DNA of 64,000 nt. Source: an uncultured Bacteroides sp. (GTDB lineage: Bacteria; Bacteroidota; Bacteroidia; Bacteroidales; Bacteroidaceae). The position numbers were made by a program, and so were the translations under genes. Shown here piece after piece: positions 1 to 9,051 of the stretch (positions within the stretch are counted from its first letter, which is position 1; each line of letters starts with the position of its first letter). The notes below the pieces were generated by a model, which did not search any database, was not told where the DNA came from, and was given only the letters and a program-made list of their open reading frames with translations. The stretch covers positions 55,173 through 119,172 of the forward strand of contig UQVZ01000006.1 of NCBI GenBank assembly GCA_900544675.1, given 5' to 3'.

Positions 1-563
1 ATTAATTTTTCCAATTCACCTGCCATCCGGTTTAAATCAGTGCCTACAAACTCAGCCATCATTTCGGACGCTTTAGGCTCAATCTCCACTTGTTTCCGTT
101 TCAGATAGGAAGCGATGAATCCTGGAAGCTGGCTTTCTTTCAGTTTTTTCGATTCGAACAGGACACCGGTCTTATCCAATTCTACTGTCAATTTTTTTCT
201 TCGGTCAAGCGAACCATGCTTGTAGCAAAACACCAAAATAGTAGACGGCATCGGTTTCTGTAAATAGAATGTCAGCTCATCCAGATTCTTCAGATTCTGC
301 GCCTCTTTCACGACCACCACCTGGTATTTTGACATCATCGGATACCGCTTGGCCGTATTGATGACGGAAGCGATATCCGTATCGGCGCCATACACGACAG
401 TTTGGTTGAACTCCTTTTCCGAATCGGTCAATACCGTCTTCATGATGTAATCGGAGATGCGGTCAATGTAATAGTCTTCTTCCCCCATCAGGAAATAAAC
501 CGGAGCATAGATTTTATTTTTCAGGTTACGGGCTATTTCTTCGTAAGTCGTTTCTTTTGCCAT
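1..563 (-). CDS. holA: DNA polymerase III subunit delta (partial, C-terminus outside window)
   Basis: The first 187 or so residues of the clamp-loader delta subunit are encoded on the minus strand, with the start codon at 561-563 and the rest of the gene beyond the left edge. The translation opens MAKETTYEEIARNLK and continues with APVYFLMGEEDYYIDRISDY, the typical HolA N-terminal AAA+-like opening. Further on is a segment ending DLNRMAGELEKLI, also characteristic of the family. HolA opens the beta sliding clamp within the clamp-loader complex in the cytoplasm. It diverges from the HsdR-N-like gene, and the two start regions overlap by a few bases if the longer upstream ORF of that gene is used. 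The assignment rests on recognising family sequence and is firm. Confidence 0.9.
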   Translation of the reverse strand, partial: MAKETTYEEIARNLKNKIYAPVYFLMGEEDYYIDRISDYIMKTVLTDSEKEFNQTVVYGADTDIASVINTAKRYPMMSKYQVVVVKEAQNLKNLDELTFYLQKPMPSTILVFCYKHGSLDRRKKLTVELDKTGVLFESKKLKESQLPGFIASYLKRKQVEIEPKASEMMAEFVGTDLNRMAGELEKL

Positions 564-595
564 GATTTTCACTCTCTGGTTATGTATCTTTTTTG

Positions 596-641
596 TATTT
601 TTGCGTGATTATTTTTCACACGATTTATACAAACAAAGATA
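596..641. promoter_or_regulatory. Divergent Bacteroides-type -7 elements for holA and the HsdR-N gene
   Basis: TATTTTTG at 596-603 (plus) lies 42 bases before the 646 start codon. CAAAGATA at 634-641 is TATCTTTG on the minus strand, pointing at holA. Both fit the Bacteroidetes -7 consensus TAnnTTTG; no convincing -33 boxes were seen. Confidence 0.45.
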
Positions 642-645
642 CGAA

Positions 646-1095
646 ATGTTAGCATTAAACTTACCTTCTTACTCGTTTAAAATCTCTAACAGGGACGGGA
701 AAGCTTATATTTTTGATGTACTTCGCAGAAAGTATGTCGCCCTTACTCCAGAGGAATGGGTGCGGCAACACTTCACCCATTATTTATTGGAATACAAAGG
801 ATATCCGAAAGGACTGTTGGCAAATGAAATCCAGCTGAACCTGAACGGAACAAAAAAGAGATGCGACACCGTCCTCTATAACCGAGATTTGACGGCGAAA
901 ATGATTGTAGAGTATAAAGCGCCCAATGTAGAGATTACACAAGCTGTGTTCGACCAGATTACACGATATAATATGGTATTGAAAGTAGATTACCTGATTG
1001 TAAGCAATGGCATTCACCATTATTGTTGTCACATCAACTATGTAACACACTCCTACACCTTTTTACCGGATATCCCAACATATGATAGTTTATAA
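646..1095 (+). CDS. HsdR N-terminal-domain-like protein (type I restriction enzyme R N-domain family)
   Basis: A 149-residue cytoplasmic protein. The sequence has the type I restriction HsdR N-terminal (PD-(D/E)XK nuclease-like) pattern: EWVRQHFTHYLL near residue 42, KRCDTVLYN near 84, then MIVEYKAPN (E-x-K) near 100 and ITRYNMVLKVDYLIVSNG. These give a D...E-x-K nuclease-like core, but no helicase or modification subunits are nearby, so this is a stand-alone member common next to holA in Bacteroidales rather than part of a restriction system. The frame is open back to 562, but ATG at 646 fits the family start and sits downstream of a -7 element. Its true substrate is unknown. Confidence 0.8.
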   Translation: MLALNLPSYSFKISNRDGKAYIFDVLRRKYVALTPEEWVRQHFTHYLLEYKGYPKGLLANEIQLNLNGTKKRCDTVLYNRDLTAKMIVEYKAPNVEITQAVFDQITRYNMVLKVDYLIVSNGIHHYCCHINYVTHSYTFLPDIPTYDSL

Positions 1096-1106
1096 AGGAC
1101 AAAAAT

Positions 1107-1151
1107 GAAGGCGTAAAGACACTTCTGATATTTCAGTGTCTTTACGCCTTC
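1107..1151. terminator. Bidirectional hairpin terminator between convergent genes
   Basis: A perfect 17-bp inverted repeat: GAAGGCGTAAAGACACT at 1107-1123 and its complement at 1135-1151, with an 11-nt loop. It separates two convergent genes ending at 1095 and 1176. Confidence 0.85.
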
Positions 1152-1175
1152 ACTACAAAAAGGAAAATCCTGTTT

Positions 1176-1967
1176 TTATTTTACCTTAGTCTCCAAGTGC
1201 TTTTCAGGTACCACGCCTGCCAGTTCAGGGTCGATCATGATACGGCCGCAATATTCGCATACGATGATTTTCTTACGCATACGGATATCCAACTGTTTCT
1301 GAGGCGGAATCTTGTTGAAGCAGCCTCCACAAGCATCACGCTGTACGTACGTAATGCCCAAACCGTTGCGTGAGTTCTTACGGATACGCTTGAATGCCTG
1401 AAGCAAACGAGGCTCGATAGTAGCTTCCAAAGCTTTTGCTTTATCACGAAGTTTTTCTTCTTCCTGTTTAGTTTCGGAAATGATTTCATCCAGTTCGTTC
1501 TTTTTCATTTCCAAATCCTTCTTTCTTTCCTCCAGTGCCTGAGTGTTCTTTTCGATTTCTTCCTGTTTCGAAGCAATAGAAGCCGTGTATTCTTTGATGC
1601 GCTTTTCGCACAATTCCACTTCCAAAGTCTGGAATTCTATTTCTTTGGTCAGCACATCATATTCACGGTTGTTGCGGACATTCTCCTGTTGTGCTTTATA
1701 CTTGTCGATAGAAGCCTTGGCAGTTTCGATTTCGATGCGTTTGGTTGCAACGTTCGATTTCAGCTCCTCGATTTCACTCTTGATTTTATCAATACGGGTA
1801 CTCAAGCCTGTCACTTCATCTTCCAGGTCCTGCACTTCCAAGGGAAGCTCCCCTCTTAGTGTCTTGATTTTGTCGATTTCAGACAACATGGTCTGCAGCT
1901 GATACAATGCTTTCAGCTTTTCTTCCACACTCAGTTCGCTTGGGTCTTTTTTTACTTCTTTCGCCAT
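1176..1967 (-). CDS. Coiled-coil protein with C-terminal C4 zinc ribbon (zf-RING_7/DUF164 family)
   Basis: 263 residues. Residues about 10-180 are a long, charged coiled coil rich in E and K. The C-terminus carries CGGC near 214 and CEYC near 237, forming a four-cysteine zinc ribbon, followed by GRIMIDPELA. This architecture is the widespread zinc-ribbon domain protein usually found next to Nif3-like proteins, as here: it lies 6 bases downstream of the Nif3-like gene on the same strand, so the two are almost certainly co-transcribed. Its biochemical role is not settled; nucleic-acid binding has been suggested for the family. Confidence 0.88.
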   Translation of the reverse strand: MAKEVKKDPSELSVEEKLKALYQLQTMLSEIDKIKTLRGELPLEVQDLEDEVTGLSTRIDKIKSEIEELKSNVATKRIEIETAKASIDKYKAQQENVRNNREYDVLTKEIEFQTLEVELCEKRIKEYTASIASKQEEIEKNTQALEERKKDLEMKKNELDEIISETKQEEEKLRDKAKALEATIEPRLLQAFKRIRKNSRNGLGITYVQRDACGGCFNKIPPQKQLDIRMRKKIIVCEYCGRIMIDPELAGVVPEKHLETKVK

Positions 1968-1973
1968 AATGCT

Positions 1974-3068
1974 TTATAAATATTTAATCGGATTTGTATT
2001 GATTCGGGTCATACGGAGTTCCAACGAAGGGAAGGCCTTGCTTAACAAGGAATAAATCAAATCCTTGGTATACTGCTCGCTTTCGTAATGACCGATTTCT
2101 GTTACTAAAATGCTATTCTCATAAAAAAAGTAATCGTGATACTTCACTTCACCGGTAATGAAAACATCGGCATGACTGGATACAGCACGAGGCAGCAAGA
2201 ATGCACCTGCCCCTCCGCATAAAGCTACTTTCTGAATCAGTCTGCCTGTCAGACGCGAATGTTTCAGACAACCTACTTCAAAAGTCTGCTTGATGCGGCG
2301 CAAAAAGTCGCCTTCTGTTTCCGGCTCTTCCAATTCTCCTATCACACCAGCTCCCGCCTGATTCCACACATTTTCTACCGGATAAAAATCGAATGCTGGT
2401 TCCTCATACGGATGAGCAGACAGCAAGACTTTGGTCGCAGCCGCTTTCCGGTAGGCAGGAAGAATCGTTTCTATCCGTACTTCCTCTTCAGTATGCAGTT
2501 CACCTGTCTTTCCACAAAATGGATGTGTTCCTTCGCCTGCACGAAAAGTACCCTTCCCTTCCACATTGTAACTGCACGCGTCATAATTGCCAATGCATCC
2601 GCAACCCGCTTCGAAAAGCGCATTGCGCACCTTGTCGGCTTGCTTTACAGGAACATAAGTCACCAGCTTCAATAAAGCATTTTCTTTGGGTTCCAATATC
2701 CGGACTTGTTTTAGTCCAATCTTTTCTGCTATCTTGTAGTTGACACCTTGCAAGGCATTATCCAGATTGGTATGCATCGAATAAATCACGATATCGTTCT
2801 TGATTGCTTTAATGACGCACCGCTCTACATAGTCCTTTCCCGTAACCGACTTGAACCCCTTGAATATCAAAGGATGATGTGAAACTATCAGGTTATACCC
2901 TAATGTTATCGCTTCGTCTACTACCGCTTCAGTCACGTCCAGACACAACAAAGCCCCTGTAGCTTCCGCGTCTGTCAATCCGATTTGCAGTCCGGCATTG
3001 TCAAATCCGTCTTGCAAAGGCAGAGGCGCGAACATCTCAAGGGCATTCAGAATTTCCTTTATCTTCAT
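1974..3068 (-). CDS. Nif3-like dinuclear metal centre protein
   Basis: 364 residues from the ATG at 3068 (MKIKEILNALEMFAPLP); eight more codons are open upstream, but this start matches the family. Metal-ligand motifs are present: SHHPLIF near residue 63, HTNLDNA near 100, and the C-terminal GEVKYHDYF and EIGHYESEQ. A PII-like insertion sits in the middle, as in the long Nif3 form. The family (YbgI/Nif3, sometimes annotated GTP cyclohydrolase I type 2 homologue) binds two metals and has no agreed substrate. It forms a two-gene unit with the zinc-ribbon gene 6 bases downstream. Confidence 0.9.
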   Translation of the reverse strand: MKIKEILNALEMFAPLPLQDGFDNAGLQIGLTDAEATGALLCLDVTEAVVDEAITLGYNLIVSHHPLIFKGFKSVTGKDYVERCVIKAIKNDIVIYSMHTNLDNALQGVNYKIAEKIGLKQVRILEPKENALLKLVTYVPVKQADKVRNALFEAGCGCIGNYDACSYNVEGKGTFRAGEGTHPFCGKTGELHTEEEVRIETILPAYRKAAATKVLLSAHPYEEPAFDFYPVENVWNQAGAGVIGELEEPETEGDFLRRIKQTFEVGCLKHSRLTGRLIQKVALCGGAGAFLLPRAVSSHADVFITGEVKYHDYFFYENSILVTEIGHYESEQYTKDLIYSLLSKAFPSLELRMTRINTNPIKYL

Positions 3069-3172
3069 GTTCTGCGAAAATATTCGTTGCAAAGGTAATG
3101 AAAAACTATGATATTACGAAACAATCGGCTGAAAATATAGCAACCTTTTCAAAACCAGAAGACAACTCTATA

Positions 3173-3231
3173 AAAAAAACAGAGACACAAAGACACAGAG
3201 TTTCTGATTTTCCCTGTATTTTTGTGTCTCT
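3173..3231 (-). terminator. Rho-independent terminator of proS
   Basis: On the minus strand, AGAGACACAAA (3221-3231) pairs with TTTGTGTCTCT (3181-3191), an 11-bp stem, followed by G and a run of eight T. It lies just past the proS stop. Confidence 0.8.
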
Positions 3232-3239
3232 ATGCGTTA

Positions 3240-4730
3240 TCAATAGGCGCGGGCAAACAATACGCGTCGTGCGGAAGGCTTACCTGTTACCATATCTACA
3301 CCTGGAGTAAGGCTTTCCTCGTCCGCATCGAACGGAATACAACGGATGGTTGCCTTTGTCTCTTCCTTAATGCGGTCTTCTGTTTCAGGCGTTCCATCCC
3401 AATGAGCCAGGATAAATCCGCCTTTTTCAATCTGTTCCTTGAACTGGTCGTAAGTATCTACTTTCACGATATGTTCATTCCGGTACTTCAATGCCTTTTG
3501 ATAAATGTTCTCTTGAATTTCTTCCAACAGGTTCTTTACATGTTCTTCAATGCCATCGCAAGAGAGTGTTTCCTTCTCCAGCGTATCACGGCGCATCAGT
3601 TCGATGGTATTGTTTTCCAAGTCTCGGCATCCCATAGCCAAGCGAACAGGAACTCCTTTTAATTCATAGTCGGCGAACTTGAATCCCGGACGTTTATTGT
3701 CGGCGTTGTCATATTTCACGGTGATATCCATGCTGCGCAGTTTCGACACAATACCTTCTATCTTGGCATCAAGTTGTTTCCGTTGTTCTTCATTCTTATA
3801 GATAGGAATAATAACAACCTGAATCGGAGCCAAATGCGGAGGAAGTACCAAACCGTTATCATCCGAATGGGTCATGATAAGCGCACCCATCAAGCGGGTA
3901 GATACACCCCAAGAAGTAGCCCATACATAATCGAGCTTGTTATTTTTATCGACAAACTGCACATTGAACGCCTTGGCAAAATTTTGTCCTAAGAAATGAG
4001 AAGTACCACATTGCAAAGCTTTTCCATCCTGCATCAAGCCTTCAATGGTATAGGTATCCAGTGCGCCAGCAAAGCGTTCGTTCGCGCTCTTCACACCCTT
4101 GATGACCGGAACAGCCATGTATTTCTCTGCAAAGTCGCCATATACGTGCAACATCTTCTGAGCTTCTTCCTCGGCTTCTTCACGAGTGGCATGAGCCGTA
4201 TGTCCTTCTTGCCATAAGAATTCGGCTGTACGCAAGAACAGACGGGTACGCATTTCCCACCGTACTACATTAGCCCATTGGTTACACAGGATAGGCAGGT
4301 CGCGGTATGAGTTAATCCAGTTTTTATAAGTGCTCCAAATGATGGTTTCCGAAGTAGGACGGATAATCAGTTCCTCTTCCAGTTTAGCTGCCGGATCGAC
4401 AATAACACCCGATCCATCTTCTGCGTTCTTCAACCGGTAATGGGTAACTACGGCGCATTCTTTAGCAAAACCTTCCACGTGTTCTGCTTCACGACTTAAA
4501 TATGATTTCGGAATGAGCAAAGGGAAATAAGCGTTTACATGTCCAGTCTCTTTGAACATCTTGTCCAGTTGATGCTGCATTTTTTCCCAAATAGCATATC
4601 CGTAAGGTTTGATTACCATACAGCCACGCACAGGCGACTGTTCTGCCAAATCGGCCTTGACTACCAAATCGTTGTACCACTGTGAGTAATTCTCACTTCT
4701 TTTGGTCAGTTCTTTCAGTTCTTTTGCCAT
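3240..4730 (-). CDS. proS: Prolyl-tRNA synthetase (class II, short archaeal/eukaryotic-type form)
   Basis: 496 residues; charges tRNA-Pro with proline in the cytoplasm. Class II motifs are visible: RGCMVIKPYGYAIWE near residue 34 (motif 1 region), RPTSETIIW near 123 and RWEMRTRLFLRTAEFLWQEG near 152 (motif 2), and GTSHFLGQNFAKAF near 241 with the SWGVSTRLMGALIM segment near 275 (motif 3). An anticodon-binding domain follows from about 300, and the protein ends with the Tyr characteristic of this form. It lacks the INS editing domain of the E. coli type, which is normal for Bacteroidales. It is transcribed alone, with its own terminator downstream. Confidence 0.95.
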   Translation of the reverse strand: MAKELKELTKRSENYSQWYNDLVVKADLAEQSPVRGCMVIKPYGYAIWEKMQHQLDKMFKETGHVNAYFPLLIPKSYLSREAEHVEGFAKECAVVTHYRLKNAEDGSGVIVDPAAKLEEELIIRPTSETIIWSTYKNWINSYRDLPILCNQWANVVRWEMRTRLFLRTAEFLWQEGHTAHATREEAEEEAQKMLHVYGDFAEKYMAVPVIKGVKSANERFAGALDTYTIEGLMQDGKALQCGTSHFLGQNFAKAFNVQFVDKNNKLDYVWATSWGVSTRLMGALIMTHSDDNGLVLPPHLAPIQVVIIPIYKNEEQRKQLDAKIEGIVSKLRSMDITVKYDNADNKRPGFKFADYELKGVPVRLAMGCRDLENNTIELMRRDTLEKETLSCDGIEEHVKNLLEEIQENIYQKALKYRNEHIVKVDTYDQFKEQIEKGGFILAHWDGTPETEDRIKEETKATIRCIPFDADEESLTPGVDMVTGKPSARRVLFARAY

Positions 4731-4821
4731 AAAATATCTTTGTTAATTATTCTCATTGATTTTGATTCGGTCTGCAAAATTAGTAAAAAAGCTACTCTCT
4801 GCCTACGAGATTGGCTGTTTT

Positions 4822-5973
4822 TTATTCCTGATAATCGAAATACCACCAATATGTATCACCAAACTCCCGACGCATGCCGTTTCGTTCTTCTATCGCAGAA
4901 GTAAAATCGGCTTGTCGTTTCCGATAATCGGCATAACGCTGAATCAAGGCACTGTCGGTCACTTGATACGGATAATCGGGATGTGAATCCAGGAACAGCA
5001 GGAAAGCTTCATCATAATAGCGAGGCAATTCTTCTTCAATTTCGTAAAGGTCTGTCATTACTTGTGCGAAGCGATCCAATTGTTTTTCGAGTAACAAGGC
5101 CGAAATATAATAATCCAAAGCGGTGTATTTACCTGTCCCTTTGTAACAGATGTTATGCAGGAATACCAGGTGATCTTCCCCCGTATAAGGACGCACCCCT
5201 AAAAGATAATAAATGGAATCGTTGGTATAACGGTATGTTTGCAAGGAGTCATCGGCAAAAAACAAACCGTCTGAACGATAATATTGTGGAAAAGCAAATA
5301 GTTTTTCTCCCAATTGTCCGGCATGCGAAAGAGCAATCGAGCGTAATACGGTCAGCGTACGTGACGCTTCAAGCGAACGCTGACCTACTTCCAAAGCTTT
5401 GGCATATTGGTGTTCGCGTAAATAGCGTTCCGTTTCCAGCTCATGATGAAAGCTGCGGTTGGTATTTCCGATGAGTGCCGCCATCAGACAAAGCGAAACG
5501 AGAATCAGCAGATTGCAATTCATCAGTACAATGGGGCTGCCTTCGTTATTCAACCGGTTTCGAAATATCCGACGTAACCAGAATGCCACAACTACATAAA
5601 CCAACAGAATAAGCGGAAGCATCCATCCCCATGATGTATGATACTCACTTGTATAAATGTTTTTCCCGACATCCGTCAGCACACCCAACACCAGGCAAGA
5701 AGGGAAATAAGAAAGCGCACGCACATTGCCTTTTAAACCCAATAAACTATTGACACCCCAGCGGAGCAGTATCAAAACCAAGGTTATGACAATAGCTGTA
5801 ACAAACGGCGCGAAATGAGTTTTCCCGTGTGCCAACGAATAATGCAATGCTTCCAATACATCGCGTTGAAAAACATATAAATAGGTAAAGCTGAAAATGG
5901 CAAAAAGAAAGCCGCACACAACGGTCTGTATGCGGGCGGCTTTCTTATATGCGGCATGAATGTATTCGCTCAT
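4822..5973 (-). CDS. Conserved hypothetical inner-membrane protein with TPR-like soluble tail
   Basis: 383 residues. About five hydrophobic segments occupy residues 15-185 (for example VVCGFLFAIFSFTYLYVF and MLPLILLVYVVVAFWL). From about 190 a soluble, helix-rich tail contains LREHQYAKALEVGQ and KYTALDYYISALLLEKQLDR, which look like tetratricopeptide units. The layout resembles the DUF6057-type membrane proteins of Bacteroidales, but I cannot confirm the family by eye. Orientation is the same as glgB upstream, with a gap of about 125 bases, so no firm operon. No function is proposed. Confidence 0.6.
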   Translation of the reverse strand: MSEYIHAAYKKAARIQTVVCGFLFAIFSFTYLYVFQRDVLEALHYSLAHGKTHFAPFVTAIVITLVLILLRWGVNSLLGLKGNVRALSYFPSCLVLGVLTDVGKNIYTSEYHTSWGWMLPLILLVYVVVAFWLRRIFRNRLNNEGSPIVLMNCNLLILVSLCLMAALIGNTNRSFHHELETERYLREHQYAKALEVGQRSLEASRTLTVLRSIALSHAGQLGEKLFAFPQYYRSDGLFFADDSLQTYRYTNDSIYYLLGVRPYTGEDHLVFLHNICYKGTGKYTALDYYISALLLEKQLDRFAQVMTDLYEIEEELPRYYDEAFLLFLDSHPDYPYQVTDSALIQRYADYRKRQADFTSAIEERNGMRREFGDTYWWYFDYQE

Positions 5974-6099
5974 ATTTCAAGTTGACAGGTTTTAGTGACA
6001 AATTAGTAAGGCATCAGACGACAAGTCGACGAAAAGATACGGCAATCCATAACGGTACCTAAGAAGTCATCAACTTGTCAACTGACGCCAACGGCTAAA

Positions 6100-8109
6100 T
6101 TACTTTTTCCGTTTCAGCACGACTGCCGAACGGGCAGGTATGTAAAGTTTAAGCCATTCTTTCTTTTCCTTGGCATAAAGCGGGTCAGCACAGGTAAAGT
6201 GGGATACCGTATCATCGGCAAAGCCAAAACCGCCAAATGCTTTATTATCCGTATTCAAGACAACATCATATTCGCCGCGCGGAACCAGGAAGCCATAATC
6301 AGTGAACGAACGGGTCGGATTAAAGTTGAATACGAACACCAAATCTTTCCGACGGTAAGCCAATACTTGGTCGCCGTCATTGTGCCAAACTTCTACTACG
6401 TCCGTCTTTTGGATATTCTTTACACTTTCAATTAGATGAACCATAGCGGCATCGAAATCGCCCAAATAATGATAACACAAAGTCGGGTCATCTACCAAGT
6501 GCCATTGACGGCGTGCGTATTTATACGACCATCCGTTACCTTCACGCGGGAAATCAATCCATTCGGGATGACCGAATTCATTACCCATAAAATTCAGGTA
6601 ACCGCCGTTAATGGTAGAAGCCGTAAGCAGGCGAATCATCTTATGCAAGGCAATGCCTCGTTCTACCGTGCCGTTTTCGTCACCGATACGGAAATGCCAA
6701 TACATATCCGCATCAATCAATCGGAAGATAATGGTCTTGTCGCCTACCAATGCCTGGTCATGGCTTTCGCAATAAGAAATAGTCTTTTCATCTTTACGGC
6801 GGTTGGTTACTTCCCAGAACATGCTTGAAGGTTTCCAGTCTTCGTCGCGACGTTCTTTGATAATCTTTATCCAATAATCCGGAATATTCATCGCCATGCG
6901 GTAATCGAATCCGTATCCGCCGTCGGCAAACGGAGCTGCCAGTCCCGGCATGCCCGACACTTCTTCGGCAATGGTAATGGCACGCGGATTTACCTGATGA
7001 ATCAACTTATTTGCCAAGGTCAGGTAACAGATGGCATTATCATCCTGATGTCCGTTGAAATAATCTTCGTAACTGCAGAACGCCTCTCCTAACCCGTGGC
7101 TGTAATAAAGCATCGAAGTGACCCCATCGAAACGGAATCCGTCGAAATGGAATTCTTCAAGCCAGTATTTGCAGTTGGACAACAAGAAATGAAGCACTTC
7201 GTTTTTGCCGTAATCGAAACACAGCGAATCCCATGCCGGATGCTCACGACGGTCGCCCTGATAGAAATATTGACAGGGGTCACCTGCAAAGTTACCCAAT
7301 CCTTCTACTTCATTCTTTACAGCATGCGAGTGGACAATATCCATAATGACAGCTATTCCCATCTGATGAGCTGTATCAATCAGTTGCTTCAATTCTTCGG
7401 GAGTACCGAAACGTGAGGAAGGAGCGAAGAAGCTGGAAACATGATAACCGAAACTTCCGTAATAAGGATGCTCCTGGATAGCCATAATCTGAATGCAGTT
7501 ATAACCGTCTTTAGCGACACGAGGCAATACATTTTCACGGAATTCGTTGTAAGTGCCCACCTTTTCGGCATCCTGTGCCATACCGATATGGCATTCATAA
7601 ATCATCAGCGGCGACACATTCGGATTGAAAACTTTTTTCTTGAACTTATAAGGCTTTTCCGGATTCCACACCTGAGCACTGAATATCTTGGTGTTGTCAT
7701 CCTGGACTACACGGGTAGCCCATGCGGGGATACGTTCGCCGCATCCGCCTTCCCAATATACTTTCAGCTTATACAGGTCACCGTGTTTCATGGCTTTCTC
7801 AGGGAGGTTGATTTCCCAGTTTCCGCTATTTCTTACTTTTTTCAACTTAAACTTCGGCAGTTCTTGCCAACCGTTAAAATCGCCTATCAGATAAATGGCA
7901 GTGGCGTTAGGCGCCCATTCGCGGAAAGTCCAACCTTTTTCAGTGCGGTGCAGTCCGAAATAAAGGTGTCCCGTAGCGAAATCGCTTAAGGTTTTCTTAC
8001 CTGTTAATTCTTTTTCTTTATCAATTGCATGTTGGTGTCTACCGTTAATAGCATCTTTGTAAGACTCCAACCAAGGATCGTTTTTGATAATATTCAATAC
8101 TTCGTCCAT
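6100..8109 (-). CDS. glgB: 1,4-alpha-glucan branching enzyme (GH13)
   Basis: 669 residues. It forms alpha-1,6 branches in glycogen. An N-terminal CBM48-like module (GWTFREWAPNATAIYLIGDF near 55) precedes the GH13 barrel, with DIVHSHAVKNE, DGFRFDGVTSML (nucleophile Asp), AEEVSGMPG (acid/base Glu) and CESHDQALVGDK (transition-state Asp). A C-terminal all-beta domain ends the protein. The length and the DGFRFDGVTSML form match the eukaryote-like GH13_8 branching enzymes common in Bacteroidales. It is transcribed alone; about 200 bases upstream hold no recognised gene. Confidence 0.94.
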   Translation of the reverse strand: MDEVLNIIKNDPWLESYKDAINGRHQHAIDKEKELTGKKTLSDFATGHLYFGLHRTEKGWTFREWAPNATAIYLIGDFNGWQELPKFKLKKVRNSGNWEINLPEKAMKHGDLYKLKVYWEGGCGERIPAWATRVVQDDNTKIFSAQVWNPEKPYKFKKKVFNPNVSPLMIYECHIGMAQDAEKVGTYNEFRENVLPRVAKDGYNCIQIMAIQEHPYYGSFGYHVSSFFAPSSRFGTPEELKQLIDTAHQMGIAVIMDIVHSHAVKNEVEGLGNFAGDPCQYFYQGDRREHPAWDSLCFDYGKNEVLHFLLSNCKYWLEEFHFDGFRFDGVTSMLYYSHGLGEAFCSYEDYFNGHQDDNAICYLTLANKLIHQVNPRAITIAEEVSGMPGLAAPFADGGYGFDYRMAMNIPDYWIKIIKERRDEDWKPSSMFWEVTNRRKDEKTISYCESHDQALVGDKTIIFRLIDADMYWHFRIGDENGTVERGIALHKMIRLLTASTINGGYLNFMGNEFGHPEWIDFPREGNGWSYKYARRQWHLVDDPTLCYHYLGDFDAAMVHLIESVKNIQKTDVVEVWHNDGDQVLAYRRKDLVFVFNFNPTRSFTDYGFLVPRGEYDVVLNTDNKAFGGFGFADDTVSHFTCADPLYAKEKKEWLKLYIPARSAVVLKRKK

Positions 8110-8312
8110 AGTATTAAGATTTTATTAGTTTACTTTTATGTTTACTATCACTTTTAATTCCATCAGGTGTTATGCCCACAGCATATCTGTCTTTAACGAA
8201 GGATGTGGGGAAGAAAGCTGCAACATCTATGAACACGGGGTTCAGCAATGCATATTTCCCAATATTCTTCAATTTATCAGCAACCATAATCGTTTATTTA
8301 TAAGTTTTATAC

Positions 8313-8981
8313 TCAAGGTTCGAAATCGTCCACAGTATAGTTAATAAAATCAGCAAACCGCTTCACCTGTGCAAATACATCCACTATACGGTCTATATAG
8401 GCAGGTTTGTCAAAGAATGTATCAGGAATGCGGTATGCAACCGAATAGTCTTTGCAACGGATATACTGGGGATAAGGGAAGTCGCGAGGAAATCCTTGCG
8501 GATTGGTTTTCAAGTGCTCTTCGCCTATGACAGGGAAATAACGCTTGAAAGCAGGGTCTTCTACAATGGAACGGAACTCGTCGATATTGTCATACACCGA
8601 ACGCCGTACGGCTTTTAGTACAGGAGAAGGCAAGCACCAGCAACCTCCTGCCAGCATGCAATTACCCGGTTCCAGATGAATATAGTAACCTCCATGCAAG
8701 GCATTTTTCCCTTTTGCATCGATATATCCTCCTATATGAGTCTTATAAGGGCTTTTATCTGGCGAGAACCGGATATCCCGGTAAATCCGGAATGTACAGT
8801 CGCGTGGTTGGAGATGAGCTACGCCTTCATCGATTACTGCCATACGCACAATCAGAGCAGACAGCAAGTCTTCAAATTCTTTCTGTACATGCTGGTATTC
8901 CGTTTTATGTTCTTGAAACCATGGACGGTTGTTGTTTGCCGCCAAGCGTTTCAAGAAATCCAATATCTCCGGTATATTCAT
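8313..8981 (-). CDS. DUF2461 family protein
   Basis: 222 residues from MNIPEILDFLKRLAANNNRPWF; the frame is open for ten more codons, with an alternative ATG at 8993. Family features are NRPWFQEHKTEY near 17, RDIRFSPDKSPYKTHIGGYI near 75, YYIHLEPGNCMLAGGCW near 105, and LKTNPQGFPRDFPY near 163. DUF2461 proteins are cytoplasmic and of unknown function. Same strand as the phosphatase gene upstream, separated by about 70 bases. Confidence 0.88.
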   Translation of the reverse strand: MNIPEILDFLKRLAANNNRPWFQEHKTEYQHVQKEFEDLLSALIVRMAVIDEGVAHLQPRDCTFRIYRDIRFSPDKSPYKTHIGGYIDAKGKNALHGGYYIHLEPGNCMLAGGCWCLPSPVLKAVRRSVYDNIDEFRSIVEDPAFKRYFPVIGEEHLKTNPQGFPRDFPYPQYIRCKDYSVAYRIPDTFFDKPAYIDRIVDVFAQVKRFADFINYTVDDFEP

Positions 8982-9051
8982 AATGCTTTTCATTTTTAGT
9001 GACACAAACATACAAAATTATTTGGAGATAAGCCAACAATGTGCCGGTATT

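Noticed and set aside
8110..8312. Short frame (8138-8344) between glgB and the DUF2461 gene
   Set aside because: It overlaps the end of the DUF2461 gene and has no family likeness.
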